A stretch of 21,157 nucleotides of DNA from contig JAYMSP010003088.1 of NCBI GenBank assembly GCA_036897095.1, forward strand, positions 1 to 21,157, given 5' to 3'. This DNA comes from Plantago elongata. Its lineage: Eukaryota; Streptophyta; Magnoliopsida; Lamiales; Plantaginaceae. The translations under genes and the position numbers were made by a program. The notes under the pieces were generated by a model. It made no database searches, had not been told where the DNA came from, and saw only the letters and a list, made by a program, of their open reading frames with translations. Positions 8,209-18,585 of the stretch are shown in pieces (the first letter of the stretch is position 1; every line of letters starts with the position of its first letter).

Positions 8209-11063
8209 ATGATGAAAGGCTTGGATTCGGAGCTATGGCACGCCTGTGCAGGAAGCATGGTTCAAATGCCACCGGTGAGCTCTAAGGTGTTCTACTTCCC
8301 TCAAGGTCACGCCGAGCACACTCTAGGTGTTGTTGATTTTGAGGGTTTGCCGAGGATTCCACCTTCTGTGCCTTGTAGAGTCGATTCCGTTAGGTTTCTG
8401 GCTGATCCTGAATCTGATGAGGTTTTTGCCAAAATTAGGCTGGTTCCGGTTGATATCAGCGAGTGTGAGTTTGATAGTGGTGTTTGTGGAGCAGGAGAGT
8501 TTGGATCTCGTGTTGCGAAGGAGAAGAACTCGTTTGCGAAGACTCTGACGCAATCGGATGCGAACAATGGTGGCGGCTTCTCTGTGCCGAGGTACTGTGC
8601 GGAGACGATTTTCCCGAAGCTGGATTTCACGGCGGATCCGCCGGTGCAGAATGTGGTGGCGAAGGATGTGCATGGGGAGAGCTGGAAGTTTAGGCATATT
8701 TACAGAGGGACGCCTAGGAGGCATTTGTTGACCACTGGTTGGAGTAATTTTGTGAATCAGAAGAAATTGGTGGCTGGTGATTCGATTGTGTTTTTGAAGT
8801 CGGAGAATGAGGAGTTGTTTGTTGGTATCAGGAGGGCGAAGAAGGGGAGTGGGAGTAGTGGAGGTGAGTGTGTGGATTATGGGTGGAATACTGGTGGGAG
8901 TGTTGGGGGGAATGGGAGGGGGAAAGTGAAGGGGGAAGCGGTGATTGAGGCGGCGTATTTGGCGGCGAATAGGCAGCCGTTTGAGGTGCTTTACTATCCG
9001 AGAACTAGCACGCCGGAGTTTTGCGTGAAGGCGTCGGTTGTGAGTGCAGCTATGAGAATCCAGTGGTTTCCTGGTATGAGGTTTAAGATGCCGTTTGAGA
9101 CGGAGGATTCGTCGAGGATTAGCTGGTTTATGGGGACTGTGGCTTCTGTTAGGGTTGCTGATCCTGTTAACTGGCCTACTTCACCTTGGAGAATGCTGCA
9201 GGTATATCTGCGTTGAGTTCTTGATTCTGATATGTTGTGCGTTTGCGTTACTCTTTTCGAAACTATGTGCATTAGTTTATATTCGTGATTCTGCTTGTTT
9301 GTGGAAATTGTGTTATTTCGAATTTCGTGGTTGCATTGTAGTGTATAGGCCTTATTGCCTTAATCCAGTGAAGGTTATTGTACTGTTCATCTGTGTACAG
9401 TATACTGTTTCTTATTCTTTCATTGAAGTACGCTTGATGTTGATTGTTCTTTTGGATCTTGCATTAGCTGAATTCTATTGTAGATGAATAAAATTTCCTG
9501 GTTTCTGTTACCACTTATTATTGATATTTGCATGTTATTACTGCAAACTTATGGTAGTATCAAATGCAAGTACAATGATTGTTTGGCAAGTTGATTTCAT
9601 TTTTTGCTCTCGCTGGGATATGTTGTTGTAGTATCTAGATTCTACATGTCAACATACACCTGATTTACCTTCACTTTTATATGGTTCAAGTTAATCTAAC
9701 CCTTCGATATAGCCATATACAATCAGAAACACTGATTGCCAAGGCGGAATTTTTAAGTTATCAACACCAGAGAATTTATATTTTACTTCGGCTGAATTTT
9801 GTCTACTATATGTATCCTAACACCCACCGCTTTTGCAGGTAACATGGGATGAACCAGACCTTTTGCAGAACGTGAAGTGTGTTAACCCTTGGCTAGTTGA
9901 GACAGTCTCAAACATCCCAGTCCTCAACCTTTCACCCTTTTCACCACAGAGAAAGAAGTTACGCGTACTGAACCGTCTGGACTTTCCGATTGACAATCAG
10001 TTTCGAGTACCTTCTTTTTCAGGCAACCCCCTCGGGCCTAGCAGTCCAGTGTCTTCTATATCAGACAGTTTCTCTGCAGGCATACAGGGAGCCAGGCATG
10101 CTCAAATCGGAGTTCCATTTTCGGACCTCCGCTTTACCGAAAAGCAACAGATGGGACTTTTACCGTCCAGTTTCCTTCGGCTTGATCCTCGTACTGACAT
10201 TCCTCGCCGTATGGATAGAAACATCTCAAATGGTAATGAGAATGTATCTTGTTTGCTAAGCATTGGGAATTCTTCTCACAAGTCAGAAAAGAAAGATGGT
10301 GCAAAGACACCCAGCTTTGTTCTGTTTGGTCAGCCAATACACACTGAGCAGCATATGACTAGTGATAGCTCATGTGCTGAAGCTTCTAAAGAAGCTGATT
10401 TCACTTCTCAGAGAAAAGATCTTCCGAAGTGGTTTCCAGGTGCTCAAATTTTGTGTAAGCCCAGTTATAATGCATCAGAACTTGGTCTGGATACTGGTCA
10501 TTGCAAAGTATTCTTAGAGTCTGAAGATGTTGGTCGAACTCTTGACCTGTCAGTTATTGGGTCATATGAAGAGCTACATAAAAGACTAGTACACATGTTT
10601 GGATTAGAAAGATCTGAGATGTTGATCCATGCAATCTATCGTGATGCAACAGGTGCGGTTAAACAAATTGGAGATGAACCATTCAGGTGAGCCCACCGTA
10701 GTTTTCTCAATTCACTTGTAACATGTAACAAACATACTTTGATATTGCATGTGTTGACATTGTATCCTAATTGACCATACAGTGAGTTTATGAAAACCGC
10801 GAAGAGGTTGACAATTCGTACGGAGCCAAGCGTTGACAATGCTGGAAGGTAATTCAACATTATTCCATATTCCCTTTATAAATTTGACTGTGATTTTACA
10901 CTTATAAATGGCCATCAAAGCAAAGTGTGGTTTCCAGGAGAAGCTCATAATACTGAAACATCTCTTAAATTTATGTATCAGGAAGTTGATCACGGGTTTG
11001 CCAACAAGTAAACGCGGACTCGATTCCTCAAACCAGTCAGGACCCCTGAGCATATTTGCTTAG
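8209..11063 (+). CDS. ARF16: Auxin response factor, class C (ARF10/16-like), four exons
   Basis: This is a nuclear DNA-binding factor that recognises auxin response elements; class C ARFs act mainly as repressors. Exons are 8209-9201, 9839-10686, 10783-10848 and 10982-11063, joined in frame to 662 aa and stop. The N-terminal part opens with LWHACAG (9-15). The B3 domain spans about 108-210, with RHIYRGTPRRHLLTTGWSNF at 162-181. A Gly-rich loop follows (213-236), then the ARF/ancillary domain (about 245-345). The middle region holds the miR160 site (codons 411-418) and VLFGQPI (492-498), like the KLFG-type repression motif. The C-terminal PB1 domain is about 551-627: K554 and GR 563-564 on the basic face, GDEPFSEF (609-616) on the acidic face. 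Length is near Arabidopsis ARF10/16 (about 670-690). ATGATG offers two starts; the first is used here. ARF10 against ARF16 cannot be decided from the window alone. Confidence 0.95.
9202..9838 (+). other. ARF intron 1 (637 nt, phase 0)
   Basis: Donor CAG|GTATAT and acceptor TTTTGCAG|GTA. Joining gives MLQ-VTWDEPDLLQNVK, the conserved continuation of the ARF domain, which fixes both sites. The intron holds nothing else I can support. Confidence 0.93.
10078..10098 (+). promoter_or_regulatory. miR160 target site in ARF exon 2
   Basis: AGGCATACAGGGAGCCAGGCA pairs with the conserved plant miR160 (written 5' TGCCTGGCTCCCTGTATGCC A 3') at 20 of 21 positions. The single mismatch is opposite the last (3') miRNA base. 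Positions 2-13, including the cleavage site between 10 and 11, are fully paired. It encodes (A)GIQGARH, the peptide seen at this place in class C ARFs. Cleavage of the transcript by AGO1-miR160 is the expected control. Confidence 0.95.
10687..10782 (+). other. ARF intron 2 (96 nt, phase 2)
   Basis: Donor TTCAG|GTGAGC and acceptor CATACAG|TGAG. Joining gives GDEPF-S-EFMKTAKRLTI, the conserved PB1 sequence. Confidence 0.93.
10849..10981 (+). other. ARF intron 3 (133 nt, phase 2)
   Basis: Donor GGAAG|GTAATT and acceptor TATCAG|GAAG. Joining gives DNAGR-KLITGLPTSK and an end at GPLSIFA followed by TAGTAG. Confidence 0.88.
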
Positions 11064-11330
11064 TAGCACGAACGTCTGAGGAAATGTTGGTACTTGGTCG
11101 TTCCAATCGAACCTGAGACCAGAATAATGATTTGAGGTTTTTCTTTGTTCTGTGCATATTATGTCCATCTCTATCAGTAGTTGCTGTTCAAGAACTTATT
11201 AGAACTTCAAGATATGGAGTTTAACCTTTTATCATTTTTTAGAATATGCCTTCTGTGTCAGCTAAAGAGACCCTGAAATTTGATGCTTGTAATAATGGGA
11301 TCTTTGTTTATGCACTTTCTCCATGTATTG
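11064..11330 (+). other. Probable ARF 3' untranslated region
   Basis: The sequence after the stop is non-coding and T-rich. AATAATGG at about 11291 could serve as a near-upstream polyadenylation element. The end point is a guess. Confidence 0.35.
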
Positions 11331-14300
11331 TGCTTTTGCGTTGCTTACAAGTTGATTGTTATGATTTTATGAACCATGTTCGGTGAGTACCGTAAAAATT
11401 GGTGGGAATATATTTTGAATTTCAAAATACTTGATGAAAACAAATGTAAGGTTGTATCTCTTCAACTGAAATTAACTGAATTAAACTAAGAAATTCAACT
11501 TAGACTTGTTCATCTAATTAATCTCTAAGTAGTTATGGTTCGTTTGTTCCATGTTTTTCTAATTCTTATTTTTTCTTATCATGAATTAATAACCCTTAAT
11601 TTAAAACTTTACTTCCCATGTAGTATTAATATATACAAAGATAATATTACGAAACGAAGCTGAAGATAAGCAAGGGGGATAAAAAGGTGGTCATGGCTGA
11701 GTTTGAAAACATGTTGACAACCGCCACAAACCGGAAAGTGACAACACTATTAATGAAATTGTTTCGAAAGGTCCAAAAACAACTGTACTACACGTGCCTT
11801 GTGGGACACTGTGACAACCAAATTCAGTTTTCACTTTGGTTTAATTTCATATCATAATCACGTCATTGTCTCTACTTGGTAAACACGTTCCAATGGGGTG
11901 TGAATATGGTTTTCGTGATCGACTTTTGAAACAGATACTAAACAAATTTTACCATAATACAAAATTCCATACATTTTTAGTTTTAGAGAATGATTGGAAT
12001 ATAATTTGATTGTACCTTTTCAATTAAAATTAAATTTTATATATAAAATATTCTATTTGAGTCAGAAAATAATCGCTCTAGTAATATGACAAACAGGACC
12101 TTAAAATTTTAGACGTTAAGAACTTAATATGTTTTTAAAATTATAAGCTATTACATTAACAGATGATTGATAATTTTAACTTTCCATAAATATTATATTT
12201 TACTAATAAAAATACTAAATTTTGCTAAAGTTTTTCATAATTTATTATAATTTTAATTTTTTACCTACAATTATGAGCTAAATCTAATACTTCAAGTTTA
12301 ATGTAACGAATGGAGTATCAATTTTCAATTTCCAAATCATTTTTTTTATTTCAACCTTAAATTTGATTTAGACGTGAAATATATAATCCACCTCACTTGC
12401 ATCTTCTATTTTAACCCCAGGGCTGCCAGGCGATCCGGCATCCCTCACGCACGTCGTAGGCTAACCATAACCCTCTTCTCGTCATTGTAGTCTATTTTTT
12501 ACTCTTTTGAATTTCGAAATGATTTTTTGACGAATTAATTAGTCATTTAAATAAACGAACGCAACAACATTATAATACACGCTATAAAATAAAATTAAGA
12601 CAATGAGAATTAAATAATACATCTTCGAAATCACCATAATCGGGATAATATTTCGAAGACGTCTCTTCTCCTTCCTTATTTGTTCGTTTTATATTCTCGT
12701 ATTATATCGATTATATAAGAGGTGAAAACATAAAGTTTAGTGGTATATTTGAGAAATATGAGATCAACTTTTTTATTTATTCTACTTTAAATATTTTTTA
12801 TAATATATTAAAAGGTACCTTGAGGTTGAAATATTTATCTTAGTTTGTTTTGAAATTCACACATACTTATAATTAGTTGAGTCAAATGCATGTTGGTCCT
12901 TGAAAGCGAAGTTGGAAATCATTAAAGTTTGGGTGATGAAATCACGTGTGATTGCCACTCAACTCGGCGTCTTGATGGGTGAGTTGAATTAGTGGTCTCT
13001 TTACTAACACTAATGGCTTCTTTGACTAATCCAATTAATCATCGATCTCACTGATTAACACAACACAACACGCCTTTGTTTTTTCTAAATCATCCACTTA
13101 ATCATGGAAGCGTAAGAAATAGACACACCAGAGGTCTAATTTAATGTATAGCTATTGTCGTGACATTGCGTCAAGTTTGGTCACTTTCACTTCCCTAATC
13201 CCACACCCACATTGTTTTGTCGTAGCAAATCCCAAAACAAAGACAGCTTTTACTTTATGATATAATATACTGCGTGACAACTTTATGATATATGCACGAC
13301 TGGATCATGGAATTTAAACTGCTCACTCCAAACCGAATATAACTTTATAAACCGGTTTGACGTATAATTTAAATTACAAATTTAAAATAAATTAAAAGAT
13401 ATAATAAATAATGCATTTTTAATAGAGGAAAGATTAATTTTAGTAAAAATGTTAAAGTTATTAGTATCATTTATCTACTACGAGGTAGACTTTTCCGTAT
13501 TAAGGACAACCAATCCTGAATACGAATATCGTAATAAAAGTTACATTATACATATATATTACACATTATAAGCAATGATAAATACAATATATTGTATACG
13601 CCTATATTGAATCTTTTTTCGATTAAAACTCATCTTATTTGTATCTTTGACTTTGTCCAGTATTAGGTTTAGACTGGGGGTAGTTGGAAGGTTGTGAATC
13701 ATAGAGATCCAATCCAATCACCCATATTGAGAAGTAGATAAGATTAATTAAGTCACTTGTTAATCGCACGAGTGCAAACAGACAAAGAATTTCTGAAACC
13801 CAGAAGTCAAACAAAATTAAGACTTGGGATTAGGGTTGAACAAGTACTAACAAAATTAAGAAAAACATGGAATGAATAACACATACGAGTATATATTTTG
13901 GATGCATCTTATGAACAACCCTTGTTTTCAGCTCCAAACTCGTATATTATGGACCCTGTTGAACGTGCATGGGATCCTAAACCTGTCTTAATTAGGGAGT
14001 AATTAATTATACAAGTTATCACTACACTAAGTACGATGATATTTAAACTTCAATTATTAAAATAAGGTTGTTGTTTAATACCAATGTTCCCCGTAATGTA
14101 CATGGAGTGAGTTCGAAGCAATGAAGTTCCCTTTCCACGTCTTTAGTCATACAAACATGCGTTCGACAAACGCAATAGAGGCATGCATAATCAATCAACA
14201 CTTTTAGTTTAGTATATTTAGTAGTACGTGCGAACTTGGAGTAAGAATGCATGAACTCGACCAACACTTTTAAGTAGGTTCATCATGCAAAGACACTCCT

Positions 14301-14499
14301 ACGAGTTAGATTATAAATTCATACTTTGCCTTCACTGAATCAAACATGTCATTTCATCCTTTCGGTGAGTATTAACAAACGAGTTACTCCCAAACTCCAG
14401 CTAATTTGTGATGTGGTAGGTCATGAATAAGGATTATCTATGTATATATAAACATCACAATATATTTATCCTCAAACCGCTATTATTTTTATATTTTTA
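11331..14499. other. Long intergenic stretch, no gene
   Basis: About 3.2 kb of AT-rich DNA. I see no supportable exon on either strand. Small structures: an unusually GC-rich patch at 12416-12460, a 10 bp perfect inverted repeat TCTTCGAAAT/ATTTCGAAGA (12622-12631 and 12650-12659), and AACGAATGGAGTA at about 12304-12316 that resembles a Stowaway terminus without a visible partner. Confidence 0.5.
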
Positions 14500-14501
14500 T
14501 A

Positions 14502-14744
14502 CTTCTTTCATCCCGAGTTCATCTTCCCGTAAGGTCGACACAAATTTTAAGAAAAAAATAAATAAAATATGAGAAATAACGATATAGTAGGAGAAATGAA
14601 TGATGATAAAGTAGGAAAACGAATGATAAAGCAGGATAAATAATGACTAGATATAGGAAGAGAGAGATTTTACATGTAAAAGATGAGAAGATAAAATTGA
14701 AAGAGACCGAAACGGAATACGAGAAGAAGTTGAAACGGATATAG
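14502..14744. mobile_element. Stowaway-like MITE
   Basis: TA dinucleotides flank the unit at 14500-14501 and 14745-14746. The left end CTTCTTTCATCCC and the complement of the right end (CTATATCCGTTTC) both follow the eudicot Stowaway pattern CTCCCTCCGTCCC. Inside, 'ggtcgacacaaattttaagaaa' corresponds to the usual subterminal text. Length of 243 bp fits the family. Ends are diverged, so this is an old copy with no coding capacity. Confidence 0.6.
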
Positions 14745-14770
14745 TACTACTATACATGCATTTTGTAACG

Positions 14771-14988
14771 TAATGTTTGAAATGAAACAAACATATTTGT
14801 AATTAAAAATGTGATGATATCATATTTGTTATGTTAAATTTATTTAGATGAAATGGTCTCTCAAGAAAACACAGGGATGTAATGTTTGAAATGAAACAGG
14901 CACATTTGTAATTAAAAATGTTATGATATCATATTTGTTATGTTTAATCTATTTAGATGAAATGGTCTCTCAAGAAAACACAGGGAGG
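14771..14988 (+). repeat. 109 bp tandem duplication including a splice acceptor
   Basis: Unit 1 is 14771-14879 and unit 2 is 14880-14988, about 92-95% identical by eye. Each ends with TATTTAG (or CTATTTAG) then ATGAAATGGTCTCTCAAGAA, i.e. an intron end plus the first part of an exon. Only the second unit continues into the rest of the exon. Confidence 0.85.
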
Positions 14989-15429
14989 TATGAGTGTCAT
15001 GAAATTCAAAAATATCACCTTTACCAGGTACTGACTAGGTATTCTCTCAAAGCCAGCCAAATTTGGAGCAATATTCTGAATCGTTCAGCAAACATATGGT
15101 GTGTATGTTCTTACGCGTACTATCTACAGTTCATTCTGTTCGCTGTTTTACTCCTGTCAGATCAGATCACTAAATAGTTTTTACTAGATTTACATTACAG
15201 GTAGGTGACACAGGTTGCAGTAGATAGAGAAACCTCATCATTCGTTCATGCTGTTGGACTTGGATCTACCTCACAAACTTTAGGAGGTCAAGTGGCCCAG
15301 TTTGACCTCTGGACTCAAGGCCCAACAAGAAAAACACTGCAGACAAAATGGTGCCGGGCAGCCCGGGCTTATCGTCAAGTTACAGCAAGATGGGGAAAAT
15401 TCAGGCTTGCTGAATCTGAACAATGATGG
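14957..15429 (+). CDS. Last two exons of an unrecognised gene, or a captured gene fragment
   Basis: Probable exon 14957-15027 begins after TATTTAG and ends CAG|GTACTG, reading EMVSQENTGRYECHEIQKY and HLYQ. The next exon begins at 15205 (after GTAG) or 15213 (after CACAG). Both choices keep phase 0, and the exon runs to TGA 15427-15429 after LAESEQ. The last exon (about 70 codons) has gene-like composition: VDRETSSFVHAVGLG, GGQVAQFDLWTQGP, then a basic, Trp-containing tail with WCRAARAYRQVTARW. I do not recognise the family. No upstream exons were found within the window and a MITE lies directly before it, so it may be a truncated copy. The gene may also have upstream exons too short or divergent for me to see. 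Confidence 0.45.
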
Positions 15430-17800
15430 CATATTTTGAGGGCAACTACGTGACATACATATTCAGACCATGATGTAAATATCTAACTACATATACTGGA
15501 GTTATCAGACTGGAGATTTTGTTGGATAGCAGAAGCACAAGATAATAGAATGCAACCAAACTAACGAGAACAGTTAACAGGTGACACCGAGATAAATCAC
15601 ATAACATCTTCATATTAACAGAGTTATATGCTGGAATCTCTGGTTTATGAGGCACATGATACCATTAATGTGTTAAAGTTAATAATGTCTGTGTTCACCA
15701 GAGACACAAATGACCATTACAGTTTACTTCTCCAGCCAACATGGAATTATATAGATATTTTGTCTTGCATGTTCCACCCCAAACTGTCAAGAGCAGACCT
15801 GCATACACCAAAATAGCAAAAGCAACTAGCGTTCAGTCCATGAGAGAATGGTGTGACCTCATATACATGTGTTACATAAGTAATTTCAACTTGCCAAAAA
15901 ATAAAAGGATCTAGAAGTGGCATTGATTTGACGAAAAGCAGACTCGACAAACCATGTCATGACAAACTTGCTGCCTCAAGTGAATGTTTGTTGAGAACTG
16001 AAACCTGGGGTGCAGGGAACTCTATATAAAAGTCGCAAGCCGACTGCTATGAATAGGCATTAATATTTGAAGGAACTCAACTCCTAACTTTAAAGAGAAA
16101 TGTGAGAGAGATAACGTAAGATGAATTTTCAATAATATAGGGGAGAAGTCGACCGGGGTATTGAGTCTCCCCAAGTCCAGGCCTGGACCGTTCTCACTGG
16201 AAACAATAATTCCGATGGTTAATGTACTCCTCCGTCTCACTACAAATGTGGCATTTGAAATGAAGTTGGAAACCTTTTTTAAATATGCCATGTTATGTTA
16301 TAGGCAGAGATGTAGAATTGCTGTGTAACCTAAGATCCAGTGACTTGCACAGTTTCGATGGGTTATCTAAGTATAAGGATTGAGAATGTACTTGAGAGTA
16401 ATGGAACAATAACCACAAACAGTTTGAAAAATTACCATCCACCTACACTTGTATAATTAAAACATCCACCTGATCAGAGCCTTCACACAAACAAATGTAT
16501 TTGACTCTATACTCCTCTAACTCCCACCCTGTAATATAAGATCATGAGCAAAACAAATGTACCATAACTTCTTAAAGTCTGCTAGCAGCTGAAAGAACTA
16601 TGGACTTAAGCTCCAAACATATATCAAAGATGTGTTCTCCTATTCTGCACGACCAATACCACTGTAAGTCATTAAACCCAATACATTACACTTTAAAACA
16701 GTCAGGCAATACATGAGAGATTCAAGTTGTTGACGACCAAACAAATAATGACACTAATTGATTCCTCAGCGTAATTCAGAATGAGAGAGAACATGTAATG
16801 AGCTGAGTGCTCCAGTGATCACCCATGTTATGTGAAGAATATTTCTTAATATCAAATCAATCAATGTTTTACGAAGGTGTCTTCATGGATGCTCACTTAA
16901 TCCCCTTCCGAGGCCTCTTCCAAAACTGTAGTCAATTAGTTATTATTCTCAAACTAAAAACTTGATCGTGCAGACACCGAAGAAACAGTATCCATAAAAA
17001 GATGCATTTCTCAATTACGTAGGACATCACATGGCAATAAGTAGCATAGCGTTCGGAATTCAGAAATAGACAACTGGTCTAAGGCACTTCCCGGATTGTG
17101 CTTCAATTGATAATAATCACCTAACCACCAACACCACATTCCCCGAGTCACCATATTTATCATAAAGTTCAATTGCATGTAATGATCCATTCACATGCAC
17201 ATATATAGAATACAAACAAGTTTCGTTGCCTAATTCAGATAATGCACCTAGGAGAGGAATTTACATCAGACAAACCAGGAAACCCCACTTAAATCAGAAC
17301 AGGAACTCACTCCCACTAACATCTTACTCTAGAAGATAATGCAACAGTCTTATGTTATTTGTTTATGGAATTTTCTTTTCAACATTACTGTTTAGGCACT
17401 AGTGTGTTAGGAATTGGCAATTCTCATAAATCACACTCTTACATCCCTAGTTAGTTCAATTGAGTAACAAGTCCACTTGTTCATCAATTAACATCGTACA
17501 GGTTCTCTCTTTATTGCCAACACAAAATTGTCTCAAGGGAACTACAAGCTACATGCTCTCAAATCTCTGTTGCAATATTGAAACTACTGTATATAACCAA
17601 AGTCGAAGCTCCGAATTAGCACTATTACTCTTCACCACATAGAAACTTAATTGTGCTAGCACAAAAATTTATTCATAAACAGGATATGTCAAACGAAAAG
17701 ACGATAAACATTAGACAGCCAAACGAATCAAAATCCATTAATTAATAAGCATCGTTGCGAAATAAAATAGATAAAGACATAAAACCGATAAATAGATAGT
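15430..17800. other. Intergenic stretch, no gene supported
   Basis: Composition is less AT-rich than the left flank, but I find no exon with support on either strand. At 16225 TACTCCTCCGTCTCACTACAAATGTG is a good match to one Stowaway end, with no clear second end. The first few hundred bases may be the 3' untranslated region of the gene ending at 15429. Confidence 0.45.
16225..16290 (+). mobile_element. Stowaway MITE end, truncated
   Basis: TACTCCTCCGTCTCACTACA is the common opening of eudicot Stowaway MITEs (TACTCCCTCCGTCCCAC). The following 'aatgtggcatttgaaatg' fits the usual subterminal region. No right end was found, so the extent is a minimum. Confidence 0.45.
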
Positions 17801-17813
17801 AATTACTTGAGGA

Positions 17814-17826
17814 TTAGGGTTTAGGG
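17814..17826. other. Two telomere-type repeats just past UBL5 stop
   Basis: TTAGGGTTTAGGG is nearly two units of the plant telomere repeat TTTAGGG. On the UBL5 strand it reads CCCTAAACCCTAA, 16 nt after the stop codon. Confidence 0.7.
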
Positions 17827-17841
17827 AGGTAGAAGAGCAAG

Positions 17842-18063
17842 CTAGTTGTAGTAGAGCTCAAGGCCCATGCCATCGTGAATCTCATAGTCCCTGAGGGTGA
17901 TGTGATCCTTGTAGATGTTGTACCACTTCTGGATACGGATCTTCTCAGCGCGGGTACCGGTCTGAGCTGCCACCAGCTTCTTCAGGTCGCCGATCGTGTC
18001 ATCGTCGTTCACCTTCACGCGGATCTTCTTCCCCAGACGATCGTTAAGCACCACCTCAATCAT
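17842..18063 (-). CDS. UBL5: Ubiquitin-like protein 5 (UBL5/Hub1)
   Basis: A 73-aa ubiquitin-fold protein of the UBL5/Hub1 family. It binds spliceosome proteins (HIND motif of Snu66-type partners) non-covalently and tunes pre-mRNA splicing. The start at 18063 gives the family's exact N-terminus [13 protein letters not shown], and the whole length follows the family to [11 protein letters not shown]. It ends in YY plus one residue, not in di-glycine, as UBL5 does. Frame stays open upstream to 18198, but that stretch carries the TATA box and is not conserved, so I reject the longer start. Two residues differ from the family text I know: V for C in KVRVKCN (here KIRVKVN) and R for V in EKIVIQKW. 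It has no coding intron and is clearly GC-rich at third positions, unlike its surroundings. Confidence 0.95.
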   Translation of the reverse strand: MIEVVLNDRLGKKIRVKVNDDDTIGDLKKLVAAQTGTRAEKIRIQKWYNIYKDHITLRDYEIHDGMGLELYYN

Positions 18064-18092
18064 CTTTCTCAGTTGACTTTGATTTGCAGGGT

Positions 18093-18100
18093 AAACCCTA
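18093..18100. promoter_or_regulatory. Telobox in UBL5 leader
   Basis: AAACCCTA on the plus strand (TAGGGTTT on the gene strand), about 30 nt before the start codon. It is followed by a CT-rich tract on the gene strand. Teloboxes near the start site are common in plant genes for translation and RNA processing. Confidence 0.6.
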
Positions 18101-18160
18101 GAGAGAGAAAAAAAAGAGGGAAAAGGTCGTTGAATGAATGAATCATCCGTTCTCTGCTTG

Positions 18161-18170
18161 ATTATATATT
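18161..18170 (-). promoter_or_regulatory. UBL5 TATA box
   Basis: On the gene strand this reads AATATATAAT, about 100 nt before the ATG. It implies transcription from around 18130-18135 and a leader of about 70 nt with a pyrimidine tract (CTCTTTTTTTTCTCTCTCT). Confidence 0.6.
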
Positions 18171-18430
18171 GTTGTATTTGCTTGTGAATCACGCGCAAAG
18201 TATTTGATACTTATTCTGTTTCCATTATAATTAAAGGATTTATAAAGTTTAGACCGACATTAATTCTGATTCCGATTCCATTAATAGCAAGAATTATTCT
18301 ATATTTATTAAATATTTATATAATTGGGGATATACTATATTTTACAAAGAACAAAAATTCTTGAGATAGTCTAAGAAAAGATCGATTTTTCGATTAGATA
18401 TAAAAATTTTAATTTTTTTATATTTAAACC

Positions 18431-18585
18431 CACAAACCCTAAATAAAAATTCACAGACACGTAAAAACTTACAGACCTTAAATAAAAATTCACAGACCTT
18501 AAATAAAAATCCACAATGTAAAAATTTACAGACTTTAAATAAAAAGTAAAAATTCATAGATCCTAAATAAAAATTCACAGACAGT
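18431..18585. repeat. Minisatellite, about 21 bp unit
   Basis: Around seven imperfect copies of CACAGACCTTAAATAAAAATT, with shorter and variant units (CACAATGTAAAAATT, TACAGACTTTAAATAAAAAG). The first unit, CACAAACCCTAAATAAA, contains a telobox-like core. On the minus strand it reads as a repetitive FLFKVCEF-type frame, which is a by-product of the repeat and not a gene. Confidence 0.8.

Noticed and set aside
8307..8724. Long open frames antisense to, or shifted against, ARF exon 1
   Set aside because: Shadows of a strongly conserved coding exon; no independent motifs.
12416..12450. A possible miR160 precursor or second target because of TGCCAGGC text
   Set aside because: The match to miR160 breaks down after a few bases and no foldback with the mature sequence is present.
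16022..16291. 89-codon minus-strand frame
   Set aside because: It overlaps a Stowaway-type terminus and shows no recognisable domain.
18064..18198. In-frame N-terminal extension of UBL5 (45 residues)
   Set aside because: It contains the TATA box and pyrimidine tract, is not like the family, and the conserved N-terminus MIEVVLNDR starts at 18063.
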